A stretch of DNA of 64,000 bases from Gigaspora rosea (Eukaryota > Glomeromycota > Glomeromycetes > Diversisporales > Gigasporaceae): positions 206,924 through 270,923 of the forward strand of contig QKWP01000102.1 in assembly GCA_003550325.1 (NCBI GenBank). The letters are read 5' to 3'. The translations under genes were made by a program, and so were the position numbers. Shown here piece after piece: positions 1-9,799 of the stretch. Below the pieces are notes generated by a model. The model did not search any database, was not told where the DNA came from, and saw only the letters and a program-made list of their open reading frames with translations. Position 1 is the stretch's first letter. Each line of letters starts with the position of its first letter.

Positions 1-590
1 TTCCTTTTTGATCCTGTATATCAATATATTCTTGTACTATTTTATTTATAAAATTTCTGTCTTTTGGGTCCTTGTAGTTCATATATTTTTATGTCTAAGT
101 TATTCAATTTTTATTAATTCGTAATTATATTTAATTTTCTTTTTGTAAGTTTCTTTAAGTAACTGATCGATTGTTGGTCTGATATATTTATATGAGCGTA
201 GTAAGCCTGTGTTTTTTGGATAGAACCAATATTCTGTTAAGTTGCTTTCTTTAATATAAAATTATACAAGTTTTCTTATTTGTGAGAGGTATTTTCTTTG
301 TACTATTACTTCTGGCTTGTTGCTGTTTATTGTTTTGTAGATTACTGTTGCTCTTTTAAATAGAAATATATATTAATTATTTTTATAAGATTCTTCTAAT
401 GTGAATTGTCCTTATAAGGTCTAGATTTGGATTTTTATTTGGTCAAGGAGTCCTTGCAGTTTTATGTTTAGTTCTTCCTTTGATAGTATTTGTTCGACTT
501 CGTTATTCTCCTGGCTGGAGTCTTGGAGATCAATATAGTCTTTTGTAATATTTCTTAGGAATTTCTTTTGTTCACGTATTTCTGGGTTCA
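1..590 (-). other. Coding-like trace of the virus-like element
   Basis: The minus strand carries short stretches with amino-acid composition like the neighbouring ORFs (charged, Asn/Lys/Ile-rich), including one that runs off the left edge of the window. No domain was recognised. It shows that the element continues beyond base 1. Confidence 0.4.
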
Positions 591-594
591 TGTA

Positions 595-831
595 CTAGTG
601 GTTTAATATTTGATTTAGAGTATGATCATTTATATTTGGTTGAGGTCCTCGTGGTTTATAGAATTTAGTATTTTGACAAGAGATTCCTTTCCACTTGCAG
701 CGGTCACAAGTATTTTCTTGTTTTGAATAATTGTAGCGTATATGCTCGTTTCTACAATTGTCACAAGATCTGGTATTTCTTTTGTTATTTCTTGGAGTGT
801 TTTTGTTTTTCATATGTATGCTTTTAAACAT
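595..831 (-). CDS. Small Cys-rich basic protein of the virus-like element
   Basis: A 78-aa ORF, Lys/Asn/Arg-rich, with two CxxC pairs and a further Cys at residues ~23-52 (CDNC, CDRC, then C). The spacing is reminiscent of a fungal Zn2Cys6 cluster or a small zinc ribbon, so nucleic-acid binding is a reasonable guess, but no family was recognised. It is the most downstream complete ORF of the minus-strand series. One of several different Cys-rich proteins in this element. Confidence 0.5.
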   Translation of the reverse strand: MFKSIHMKNKNTPRNNKRNTRSCDNCRNEHIRYNYSKQENTCDRCKWKGISCQNTKFYKPRGPQPNINDHTLNQILNH

Positions 832-1035
832 GTAAGTTCATGGTTCAGTTCTTAGTCTTTTTATAATTTTTCCATTCAATATAGTTCAATAAGTTTATGG
901 TTCTTTATTGTTCTAGTTCATTTGGTTCATTGGTAAATAATATTAATAATACAATGTAAATATTTATGTTTTAAATAATTGCTAAATATGGATATATTAG
1001 ATATTTAATATTTGTAAATGTTTTGTATCAATTGT

Positions 1036-1581
1036 TCAGAATCTATTGTTGTATTTGGTCTTGTGGCTTCTGAATTGTTTTGCACGTTTCATTTCATCAG
1101 TTTCATCTTCTGATAGATCTTCAAGGTTTACGTGTTCTTGAGTGTCTTTCAATTTCCTTTTTAATTTCTGGTTTTCATTTTGGAGTTCTAGGGTCGATTG
1201 TTCCAGAATTGTAATCCTTCTGGCAAGGGCCTTGTTTTCTTGTGTGAGTTTGAATTGTTGCTCTGCCATTAGTCCGAATATAGCGTATAGTTCTTCAATC
1301 TTTCGATTAGTATTGTATTCTGGTGAGGTTGGTCTTGATCGTGGGATTTCTTCGATTTCTTTTTCAAAATCCATTTGATCTTGTTCTTCAGTTTGCTTCC
1401 TGTATAATTCATTATCTTTTCGGGCTTCATTACACATTTCTTCTGTGTTTTCTTGTCTTGATTTTTCAATGGATCTTTCCTTGAAATCTTCTTCTATAAG
1501 GAGGTTAATAGCTTTTGCATTGACTTCTTTTTGGCAGTCCTCATGATATCCTATAGTTTCTTTTTTTTGGGCATTAAACAT
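1036..1581 (-). CDS. Coiled-coil protein of the virus-like element
   Basis: A 181-aa ORF, strongly charged. Residues ~85-150 have heptad-like Leu/Ile spacing (IEELYAIFGLMAEQ and following), predicting a coiled coil, followed by an acidic stretch and a basic C-terminus. No enzyme motif is visible. Its start overlaps the 3' end of the preceding open stretch in another frame, in keeping with the compact layout. Possible roles are a scaffold or a virion-associated protein; this is inference only. Confidence 0.5.
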   Translation of the reverse strand: MFNAQKKETIGYHEDCQKEVNAKAINLLIEEDFKERSIEKSRQENTEEMCNEARKDNELYRKQTEEQDQMDFEKEIEEIPRSRPTSPEYNTNRKIEELYAIFGLMAEQQFKLTQENKALARRITILEQSTLELQNENQKLKRKLKDTQEHVNLEDLSEDETDEMKRAKQFRSHKTKYNNRF

Positions 1582-1902
1582 TCTTTACAGAGGGATATAT
1601 TTCCTTGTTCTTTTAGAACTTCTTCAGCATTTTTCATTTCTTCTCGTATTTCTGTGTTTGACATGGGTCTAGTTCTGATATCTTGATTCATGAATAAAAG
1701 TCTTGCTTCGCATAATTCAGGGTCTTCATCTTCATCTATTAATTCTTCGTATTCTTCTGTTGTTAGACCTTCATTATAATGGTCCTGTCCATATATTCTG
1801 GTGAAGTAATTGATTCTAATAGATCTGATGTCTTCATCAATTTCAGGGTCATTGAATGTATCATTATTGTACTCTTCATAAATTAATTTAAAATCTACAT
1901 AT
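1551..1902 (-). CDS. Acidic open frame of the virus-like element
   Basis: An open stretch of about 116 codons with Glu/Asp-rich sequence (for example TTEEYEELIDEDEDPELCEA) ending in a CxxC motif. It overlaps the start of the coiled-coil ORF by about 30 bases in a different frame. No obvious start codon lies near its 5' end, so the exact start is unknown. No family was recognised. Confidence 0.4.
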
Positions 1903-2235
1903 TAATGATGCCATTTATTCATATTATCTTTGTAGTGTACCATATATTTGATAATTCTTTTAATTTGTAATTCATTAATATGGTATGATATATTTGTATT
2001 ATTCCGAGTATAGTTTCTGATTCTATTATCAAGTTGCTAGTTTGTTAGTCTTTCTTCGGCCATATTCATGTTATTAAAGATCATTTGGGAGAATTTATGT
2101 TCTTTGTTGCAGAAATGCATTCCATCATAGCTTTCCATTTTTCTGGTAATATTAGGTTTTTCACAGAGTCAGCAAATAGTCTTCTTGCATTGTCCTAGTC
2201 CTGTAAAGTATTTCTTACTTCTAGGGTTCTTAAAA
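1903..2235 (-). other. Coding-like trace with Cys/His residues
   Basis: Pieces of minus-strand sequence between two ORFs have the same composition as the neighbours, including a Cys-containing segment near 2160-2225 and a charged segment with His and Cys near 2050-2140. It could be the remains of another small zinc-binding protein. No continuous frame was assigned. Confidence 0.3.
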
Positions 2236-2237
2236 TC

Positions 2238-2474
2238 TCATGCTTCATGCATTTCAGAATAGCATCCTTTACAATAGAGAGTTTCTTCAATGTAGATTAC
2301 TTGTAATGAATACGGGTTCGTGAATAATCCTTTAATATAATAAAGATCTTCTTTAGCAGTTGGTCTGTTGCATTCTTTTCTACAACAGTGATGTTTATCA
2401 CGTTGTTCATTGTTTGTGGTCCAGTTAGTATGTTCTTCTCTTCTTTGGATAATTCTTTCAGGATTGCATTTCAA
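2238..2474 (-). CDS. Small Cys/His protein, possibly zinc-binding
   Basis: A 78-aa ORF. The second half has a Cys pair around residues 31-36 and a CKGC pair near the C-terminus, about 30 residues apart, separated by hydrophobic residues. That layout fits a treble-clef or LIM-like zinc site. Its start overlaps the stop of the upstream zinc-knuckle ORF by 4 bases (ATGA type), which suggests coupled expression. No family was recognised. Confidence 0.5.
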   Translation of the reverse strand: MKCNPERIIQRREEHTNWTTNNEQRDKHHCCRKECNRPTAKEDLYYIKGLFTNPYSLQVIYIEETLYCKGCYSEMHEA

Positions 2475-2992
2475 AAGAGGTTTGCATTTTCTTTCAAGAG
2501 TCTAGAGGTCCTACATTGATAGTTTTCATGTCCAGTAGTTTTGCAGTAAGTACAATATTTAGAAGGGTTTGACACAGTCGCGTTGGTACTACTATTATTA
2601 ATGTTGATCGGCTGATCATTTCTATTTCTTGCTTCAAGGCAGTCACGTGCTTGATGTCCTTTTTCATAACATTTATAACATTCATTCTCTGGGCAATACC
2701 GATTAGTATGTCCAGGTTGTTTGCAGATATTGCAAGTATATTTTCCTAAGTTCTTTTGTTTTTCTTTAATTTCAAAAAAGGTTTCTTTCCCTTTTCCTTT
2801 GTTTGGTGGTCCACTATTAAGTCCTAACTCGTTTCTAATTTCCTGAGTCATTTTCTCTTTCCAGTCTTGGACGTATTGAATCTTTTCAAGGGCTAATTCA
2901 ATTATGTTATAAGTACATTGATGTCTTTTAGGATTTTCGACATAAAGGTCACACTTCCTGCAGTAATAATCTCCAGTTCCTTGAGGGTTCAT
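2471..2992 (-). CDS. Zinc-knuckle (CCHC) protein of the virus-like element
   Basis: A 173-aa ORF with four Cys/His clusters. Near the N-terminus there is CRKC with a following His and Cys. Two tandem CCHC knuckles occur at ~105-135 (CNICKQPGHTNRYC, CYKCYEKGHQARDC). A fourth is near 155-168 (CTYCKTTGHENYQC). Retroviral-type knuckles of the form C-x2-C-x4-H-x4-C bind single-stranded nucleic acid. A second knuckle protein in addition to the gag-side one at 10248-11144 is unusual for a retroelement. Confidence 0.7.
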   Translation of the reverse strand: MNPQGTGDYYCRKCDLYVENPKRHQCTYNIIELALEKIQYVQDWKEKMTQEIRNELGLNSGPPNKGKGKETFFEIKEKQKNLGKYTCNICKQPGHTNRYCPENECYKCYEKGHQARDCLEARNRNDQPININNSSTNATVSNPSKYCTYCKTTGHENYQCRTSRLLKENANLF

Positions 2993-3144
2993 TTTGATTC
3001 AGGGTTCAGTTTATAGTTCTTATTGTTTTTAGGGTCTCTTTGGTTTTTCCTGTAAGTTTAGTTTATCCTTTAAGTTGGTTCAGTGGAGTGTTCTTTTATA
3101 ATTTCCGATTTTTCTTTTTGTTTATTATTGATTTATAATAAAGG

Positions 3145-4095
3145 TTACTCAGTATCATATTCTTCAATAAGTTCAATGATATCTTCATATTTGTTTTGTA
3201 AACATTCAATATACGCGTTCCATAGGCGTTGTTTATTTTGTCTACGCCAAATTTGTTCAAGTAAATATTTTGGTAAGTCATCTTTATTCCGATTCCTTTT
3301 TGGTATCGCGTCTTTTAACACGCGCCATGTTGCTTCAATATTATTGGTGTGGTAGATTTTTAATTCGTTTGAGGTTTCATTGTAATCAATCATTGTCATT
3401 CCTTGGCTGTGATTTATTTGGTGGTGCCGTATCCCTAGGCGTGAGTAAATCTGATTATAACTTTTAAACATGTCTGAATAGATTATCGAACCAGGGTGTA
3501 CATATTTCTGAATTAAGTCTAGTAGAGTATCAGCTGTTCGGTCCTTACAAATTTGTGCGAATATTTGTTTTTCTTTAGTCCTTTCAATTCCCCCAAATAC
3601 CCATAGTTGTTCTGTTTTGTTCTGACGATTTTTGTAAAATAAAGATTCGTCTATTTCTACAATGATATCTGGTCCTCCTATTTTTGTTTCACTAATTTTT
3701 ATCTCCTGAGTGGTAATAGTTCTAAAGATTTGTGTCCATCTTGTGATGTTGGCGGGTGTAATATTGGTATAAATATTGAGTTGTTTACGCGTTGCTTTAC
3801 TTAGCCAAAAATAGCTTAATTCTATTATTTGGTTACATTTCAATTTAGCCTTTGAAAATATTGTTCCATTGAAGATTGATATTCTTTTTCGGCATTCTCT
3901 TTTTCCACAATTAAATGTATATTCTTTGTCATCAAAATTCATATTTGGGTTGTTACAGTAAATACAAGTCATGGTCCTTGGTAGTACTGATAGATCTTGT
4001 AAATATTCCAAGCATCTTGATTCGTTTTCAATTATTTCTTTCACTTGGTACAAGGGTGGTATTGGCGTTATTAGACTCGCCATTTTAGAGATCAA
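3145..4095 (-). CDS. ISXO2/Merlin-type DDE transposase inside the virus-like element
   Basis: A 316-aa ORF. An N-terminal zinc-binding segment (CIYC ... CGKREC, residues ~44-70) precedes a helical region and a catalytic core matching the ISXO2-like/IS1595 family: VEIDES (first Asp, ~150), IYSDMFKSY (second Asp, ~207), and NNIEATW (Asn-x2-Glu, ~250). These transposases cut and paste DNA with terminal inverted repeats and give 8-9 bp target duplications; eukaryotic members are Merlin elements. The start overlaps the end of the 1547-codon ORF by 11 bases, so it appears to be part of the same gene array rather than a chance insertion. It may serve in place of the usual integrase (inference). Confidence 0.8.
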   Translation of the reverse strand: MISKMASLITPIPPLYQVKEIIENESRCLEYLQDLSVLPRTMTCIYCNNPNMNFDDKEYTFNCGKRECRKRISIFNGTIFSKAKLKCNQIIELSYFWLSKATRKQLNIYTNITPANITRWTQIFRTITTQEIKISETKIGGPDIIVEIDESLFYKNRQNKTEQLWVFGGIERTKEKQIFAQICKDRTADTLLDLIQKYVHPGSIIYSDMFKSYNQIYSRLGIRHHQINHSQGMTMIDYNETSNELKIYHTNNIEATWRVLKDAIPKRNRNKDDLPKYLLEQIWRRQNKQRLWNAYIECLQNKYEDIIELIEEYDTE

Positions 4096-7000
4096 ATGAT
4101 ACTTGTTTATTATTAAATGTTTTGTTGATTTTGAATCCAGATGGTGGTTCTTTTATAGGTTTCATTTCTTTAATGATTTCTGCTTTTGGTTTAATTAATT
4201 CTTGGTTCTCGATTGGTCCCATATGTCTGCTAAGCCAATCTGATACATTATTTGTTGATCCTTTGATATATTGTATTTCCTTGATGTTGTAATTTCCATC
4301 TATTTCTAACTTCCAAGATTCCATGGTTTGATTTCTTGGCATTTTTCCTGCTTTAGCAACTCCTGTATTATCTGTTCGTATAATGATTGGTTTATTCCCA
4401 ATGTAATGTCTCCAATTCTTTAAATAGAAGTATATCGCGTAAAGTTCTTTTTGTGTAGATCCCCATAATCTTTGACTTTGTGTAAGGGAGTGTGATCCAA
4501 ATTCTATTACTTCTTCTTCTGATTTGGTAATTTCTTTGTCTTCTTTAGTTCCGTTTTCACGCGCTTCTTTGGTTTTGTAATGTGCCAATTCAGGATTAAT
4601 TTGTTTCAGTACCGCGCCTATTCCATTATCTGAGGCGTCTGTTTCTAAGATTAATTGATATCCTTTCTTTGGATAGGTTAAGGCTATTGCATTATATACT
4701 TTGTCTTTGAGTTCTTCGAATGCTTTTTGACATTCATCAGTCCAAATAAACTTCTTATTCTTTTTTAATAGATCATATATTGGTGCAGCTATTATAGCAA
4801 AGTTCTTAATAAATCTTCTAAAGTAGTTCATGAATCCTGTAAATTTTCTAATTCCAGGAACATCTGTAGGTGGTTTAAGCTTCTTGACTTCTTTAATTTT
4901 AACTTGATTCGGTGATATTTTCCCATATGAAACTTTGTGATTTAAGATCATTATTTCTTCTTTAATAAATTCACACTTTTCTGCTTTGAGTGTCATTGCC
5001 CCCTTTTTTATGCGTTCAAACACCGTTTGAATATGTTTAATATGGTCTTTAATAGTGTCTGATGCAATTGTTAAATCATCCATATACACATATACAAATG
5101 GATAGTCTCTAAACAATTCATACATATATCGCATCATATATGCAGGTGCCGTTTTAATTCCCATAGGGCATTTATTAAACTCGTATTTTCCTTTGCCAGG
5201 AAAAAATACAGCAGTTTTATGTTGATCAGTTTTTCTAAGAGGAAACTGATAAAAAGCACTTTTAAAATCACAGGTTGAAAAAATTTTATGGCTTGCGAGC
5301 TTTTGTAGCAAGACATTGATATTAGGTATTTCATAGGGATCGTCCTTTAGGTATTTGTTTAGGTTTGAGTAATCTACTGCGGCTCTATAGCTTCCGTCAG
5401 GTTTTGGTACTATTACTAAGGGTGACATCCAGGTTGATTTGGATGGTTCAATATGTCCGCTTTCTCTAAGTTCTTTGTATAATTTGTCTGCTTGTTCTAT
5501 CTGGTCTTCAGAGTATTGTCTGATTTTGTTAGCTTTTACCTTAAAAGGTATATCTTTTTCAGGTGTTGTAAGATCTAATGTTATTTCTTCGAACATTTCC
5601 TTGTTAAAGGATGTTCCTTTTTCTATTTTTCTTCTGAATATTTGGATGTACTTTTCAAATATTGGTTTCATTACATGTTTATAATTTTCATGAGTGTTAT
5701 TTATTAAGATTTTTAGTCTTTCTTCTTCTGGAATTTCTTTTTTGTCGATTTCCATTTCATATTTATGGAAATTGAATATTTCTTTTACAATTTTTATATT
5801 TCCAATGTGTTGTTTTTCATGTATTTTCTTTGCTTTATTTGTATAGTTGATTGCCCATATCTGGCGATCATTAACTATTCCAGGTTGTATACATATTCCT
5901 TCTTTGGCAATATGTATTGGTGTCGTTACTAAATAGTTTCCTTTTTTGTTTGTTTTTATTGGTGTCCAAGTATATGGTTTTAATATACATTCCTTTTTTG
6001 TTTTTAATGGTGTTCCTGTTCCTAATGTTGGTATTATATATCTTCTAACCTCATTGGGTATGTGTCCTAATTCTTCGTGTATGTTTATTTTAGTTCTTTT
6101 CTTCATTTTTATTGGTTCATTTTTAACTTCTTTAATTTCTATATTAAATAGTTCATTATTATCATTGTGATGACTAAAACTGTCATTGCTACTATAATAT
6201 CCAAAAGTGTTTTGGTAATCATCTTTTGGTATTGCCGGTGTGCTTGGTCTTCCTGATGTAGGTCTCATAAATGGTGATTGTGAGCCTTCATCTATTCCAA
6301 TTTCTAGTCCTTCTTGATTATATGGTTGTTCTTTATATTGTTCATTTATTTTATTTAATTCTTCTTGTCGTTTTTGTTCTTTTTGTACTTGCATTTGTTC
6401 ATATTCTTCTCTAAGTTTTTGATCATCTCTTTCTTTAGCTTGTTGCCAGGTTTCCTTATTTCTGTTTTTATTTGTTCTCCTTTCAGTGGATATTTTTCTT
6501 CTTCTAACGAAGTCTGAGTTGTTTTGTTCGCTTTCTATGTTTTCCATAGCTTGTTTCTTTATTACGTTTTCTTTTAGGTTATTATCACTTTTCTTTCTTT
6601 TTCCGAAAACATAATTATATCCTTTTGAGAATATATTACTAGTTTCTTGAATTTCTTGTTCATTTCCTTGATCTTGTTGGTTAAAATTGTATGCGTTATT
6701 ATCATCCTCTTCTATTTCTATATCTCCTTGCTTGTGAAGGTTTCCACTATTGTCTATTTCATATGTTTCTTCGTAGTCAGTAGGTACTATGGCTGGTTGA
6801 TTATTTAGGTGTATGCTGGGTATACTACTAGTACTGGCCATACTACTAATACTTGATTTCTTTGAATGTGAGTGTCTTGTTACTTCATCATTTATCATTA
6901 AGGGTTTTAATGAGTCCTTTTTATCCGGTTTATTAATATTTGGTCCGAGATTTGCTTCTTTAAATCTTTGATAATCTGGTCCTAGGCCTGTCTGTTTTCC

Positions 7001-8728
7001 TTCACTTTTACTAAGGTTTTTCATAAATTTATCATGTTCTCTTTGGATATTTTTATCCTCTAGGTCACTTTCGTTATCTGAATCTGAGTCTACTGTTTTC
7101 TTTATTTCCTCTTCCCTTTGTTTTCTTTCTTTAGTTATTTCTTTTAATTCTTCATCCTCTTTTCTTAGTACTTTGAAAAAGTCTTCATTTGTTTCTATCT
7201 TTATAGGTGTTTTCTGTGTTGTTTTTGGGCTTTTCAGGCTTTCTCTCATAAATTCATTATATTTTATTTCTGCTTGGTTTCTAATATCTGCATCTGGGTT
7301 TGTTACTGATGTATGGAGTAGCTGGTGTTGTATAGCCTGTTTTTCAAATTCTTGCATCCTTTTGTATTTTTCTAATGTTATATTTAATTGTTTTTCTACA
7401 TCTTTTTGGTATTCTATCTCTTTTCTTCTTATTTCTCTTTTGACAGATTCTTGTGTTATTTCATTCTGTCTATCAGTCCATTGGATTGCATTCCAAAGTT
7501 TTTCTCGTTCAGTTCCAGGGTAGTTCCTTACTTCTTCTGGTAATGTAGGTATTTCTTGTATCATTTTCCAATTTTTATGTACATCTTTTCCATCCATTCT
7601 TGTTAATTTCAGATATTTTGTTTCTATATCCGCTATATCTTCCATTAGTCTTTCTAGGTCTGTTACAAGTTCTTTTGAATCATTTTCTTCTTGTATTCTT
7701 TTGATTTCTTCTAAATCATTATTCGTTTTATTCCATATATTTGAGAATGATGGTGATGTAGGTGATTTATTTTTCTTTTTGGATGTGGATGGTTTAATTT
7801 GTGGTGAATATTTGTTCCTAACTTCATTAATTTTATGAGTTATTTGTCCTATTTTATCATTATGAATGTTCTTTCTTGCTTCATCTTCTTGTTGATTTTG
7901 ATATCTTTCTTTTCTTTCTAAGCTTAGGTTTTTCATTGAATTCATTAAATAGTCCATTGGGTCTATTGGATTCTCTTGATAGTTATTTATAACTTCCATT
8001 GGTAGGTCACTATATTGTATGCCTTTTCTTGGATCCCATTCGTTTAATTTCTTTATCCTGTCTGACAGTTCTTTTTCTAGTTCCCTATCTGATGATAGTA
8101 TATCCATAGCGTAATATCTTAGCGTTTGTACTTCTTTTATTTGTTCTTGTTTATTCCAGTCTTTCTTTCTAGGTGTTTCTAGTATTGCAGCTCCTTTACA
8201 TTGTTGTACCATGGTTTTAAATATTTCTTGGGGTAATAATCCTGTTAGCAGGTGTTCGTGGATGTCATGTCCACTTCCAAAGATTGTTTCTTTTATTTCG
8301 TATGTATGGCCATTTTTGTCTTTAATTTTTCTAGCGCGAACCACATTATTTATGTGGCAAAGTTGGATATCTTTTCCATACTTGTCTAAGACTTTTTTAT
8401 AGTCTTCTGTTGTTCTCCTTGCTCCTGCTACAAAATAATGTTGTGTATCAAAACACAACTTAACTCTATCTATCGTTTTTCCATTTGCAAGGTTTTTGTT
8501 ATACCGATTTTCTTTGTGAACCTTGGATCTAATTTCTATTAGTTCTTCTATTGTAGCACCATAGCATTTGTTTGCTGCTGAGTTTTCTAATAATATTATG
8601 ACGTCAGTGTCTTTTGTTTGTTTTAATATTTCCTGCAGGTTCTTTATTACGTCACTTTTGTTATTATTCTGAGCTATTCCAATATGAAGTACGTAGTTCC
8701 TTGCTCCTATTCTATGTGCTCTTTGCAC
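4085..8728 (-). CDS. Endonuclease IV-like / reverse transcriptase / RNase H polyprotein
   Basis: A 1547-codon open frame. Residues ~1-200 match the C-terminal two thirds of endonuclease IV (Nfo/TIM-barrel AP endonuclease): VLHIG, ILLEN, CFDTQH, LCHINN, HDIHEH and AILETP line up with the metal-ligand motifs of E. coli Nfo. Residues ~200-900 are charged and coiled-coil-like. A short beta-rich segment follows, then a Ty3/Gypsy-type reverse transcriptase (residues ~1080-1260; VYMDDL catalytic motif, GIRKFTGFMNYFRRFI thumb) and RNase H (ETDASDNG, QKELYAI, RTDNTG). The frame opens with a GTG-type codon and the endonuclease similarity continues upstream, so the true start is not resolved. No chromodomain or rve integrase follows. 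Confidence 0.85.
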   Translation of the reverse strand: MQRAHRIGARNYVLHIGIAQNNNKSDVIKNLQEILKQTKDTDVIILLENSAANKCYGATIEELIEIRSKVHKENRYNKNLANGKTIDRVKLCFDTQHYFVAGARRTTEDYKKVLDKYGKDIQLCHINNVVRARKIKDKNGHTYEIKETIFGSGHDIHEHLLTGLLPQEIFKTMVQQCKGAAILETPRKKDWNKQEQIKEVQTLRYYAMDILSSDRELEKELSDRIKKLNEWDPRKGIQYSDLPMEVINNYQENPIDPMDYLMNSMKNLSLERKERYQNQQEDEARKNIHNDKIGQITHKINEVRNKYSPQIKPSTSKKKNKSPTSPSFSNIWNKTNNDLEEIKRIQEENDSKELVTDLERLMEDIADIETKYLKLTRMDGKDVHKNWKMIQEIPTLPEEVRNYPGTEREKLWNAIQWTDRQNEITQESVKREIRRKEIEYQKDVEKQLNITLEKYKRMQEFEKQAIQHQLLHTSVTNPDADIRNQAEIKYNEFMRESLKSPKTTQKTPIKIETNEDFFKVLRKEDEELKEITKERKQREEEIKKTVDSDSDNESDLEDKNIQREHDKFMKNLSKSEGKQTGLGPDYQRFKEANLGPNINKPDKKDSLKPLMINDEVTRHSHSKKSSISSMASTSSIPSIHLNNQPAIVPTDYEETYEIDNSGNLHKQGDIEIEEDDNNAYNFNQQDQGNEQEIQETSNIFSKGYNYVFGKRKKSDNNLKENVIKKQAMENIESEQNNSDFVRRRKISTERRTNKNRNKETWQQAKERDDQKLREEYEQMQVQKEQKRQEELNKINEQYKEQPYNQEGLEIGIDEGSQSPFMRPTSGRPSTPAIPKDDYQNTFGYYSSNDSFSHHNDNNELFNIEIKEVKNEPIKMKKRTKINIHEELGHIPNEVRRYIIPTLGTGTPLKTKKECILKPYTWTPIKTNKKGNYLVTTPIHIAKEGICIQPGIVNDRQIWAINYTNKAKKIHEKQHIGNIKIVKEIFNFHKYEMEIDKKEIPEEERLKILINNTHENYKHVMKPIFEKYIQIFRRKIEKGTSFNKEMFEEITLDLTTPEKDIPFKVKANKIRQYSEDQIEQADKLYKELRESGHIEPSKSTWMSPLVIVPKPDGSYRAAVDYSNLNKYLKDDPYEIPNINVLLQKLASHKIFSTCDFKSAFYQFPLRKTDQHKTAVFFPGKGKYEFNKCPMGIKTAPAYMMRYMYELFRDYPFVYVYMDDLTIASDTIKDHIKHIQTVFERIKKGAMTLKAEKCEFIKEEIMILNHKVSYGKISPNQVKIKEVKKLKPPTDVPGIRKFTGFMNYFRRFIKNFAIIAAPIYDLLKKNKKFIWTDECQKAFEELKDKVYNAIALTYPKKGYQLILETDASDNGIGAVLKQINPELAHYKTKEARENGTKEDKEITKSEEEVIEFGSHSLTQSQRLWGSTQKELYAIYFYLKNWRHYIGNKPIIIRTDNTGVAKAGKMPRNQTMESWKLEIDGNYNIKEIQYIKGSTNNVSDWLSRHMGPIENQELIKPKAEIIKEMKPIKEPPSGFKINKTFNNKQVSFDL

Positions 8729-9760
8729 TTCTTCTATTATTCTGGTTATTCTTCAGTTTAAGTTACCTTGCTTATTATATGTATTACCTGATAAGTCGAG
8801 TCCCATTGTTGTGTGTATAACTAGCTTCAATTGAGACTGCTTATTGCCTTCAATAATTTTGATATCAATATTGATATCCGGTATGCCTCTTATCAATGTT
8901 ATTTGATTTGTTCAAATTTGTCTTTAAAATCTCCTTTTGCAGGTATATACTGCACAAAGGTTTGTATGATATTACTTCCAGTTTGGATCACAGCTTCGAC
9001 TATATCTTTCCATAGTCTATCACAGGTTATTCCGATTAGTTTCTTGCGACTTTGGTTCCTTTCACACTGTTTATAAAACAGTTAGAGTGCATTTGAATCA
9101 ATATGAGATATTGTAAATAAGTCATATTTGATCCTCTTTTCATGTTCCCTGCGAGTTATCTCGCTTAGTTCTTTAGGTTCTCTAGGAATATCTTGTTGGT
9201 TATGTACTTTTAAAGTGGTAATACTGTGCCTACGCCTTGTTTTCTTTACTTTTGGGATTAGATTTAGGCATTTGTTTTACTTCCTTTGTTGGTATGTCTT
9301 ACTTTACTTCTTTAATTTACTTCACTTTTGTTCTCTTTTCTTAGTTCTGTATTCTCATTTATATTAGGTTTCTTAGGTTCATTTGTTATTATTTTTTATT
9401 TAGTTGGGCGCCTTGTTTTACTTCACTTCCTTTTCTTTCATCCGTAGGTTTTCAAAACCTCTTACTGGCCTTAGGAGAAAGGAAAGGTCGTCGGTGAAAC
9501 GTGGATACTCGAAACTTGCTGCTAGGTTTATCCTCAGAGTATACTTCGGATAGGTTTGGCAGTAGCCTCCGAGCATTGCCGTAACCGTTTTTGGATTGCT
9601 TCAGTCGGTAGTGTTAGTGTATGAGAACTCTTTGGTTATGTATAGGTTTATTATTAATGAGAATAGTATGATTCTTTTAATCTTTTGATATTCCTATTTG
9701 TGATTGATGTTTATTACTGAGGAGGATATATTTTGATTCTGTGTTTAAAACGTCTATTTT
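8729..9760 (-). other. Coding-like traces upstream of the polyprotein, including endonuclease IV-like N-terminal segment
   Basis: A minus-strand stretch at about 8910-9060 resembles the N-terminal beta-strand and helix of endonuclease IV (KLIGITCD ... VEAVIQTGSNIIQTF). Another charged coding-like stretch lies at about 9100-9250. The region to 9760 has no clear frame; 9410-9610 is locally more GC-rich. Part of the same fossil. Confidence 0.5.
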
Positions 9761-9799
9761 TAGATTAAGTGTTAAATATTCATTAATTTTAATGCCGAC

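Noticed and set aside
3145-4095. Bacterial contamination suggested by an ISXO2-type transposase
   Set aside because: Base composition and codon use match the neighbouring ORFs, the ORF overlaps the polymerase ORF, and eukaryotic Merlin relatives are known.
5439-9367. Several Phe/Leu/Ser-rich plus-strand ORFs (hydrophobic, membrane-like)
   Set aside because: They are antisense shadows of Lys/Glu/Asn-rich minus-strand ORFs. AT-rich coding DNA gives false hydrophobic frames on the other strand.
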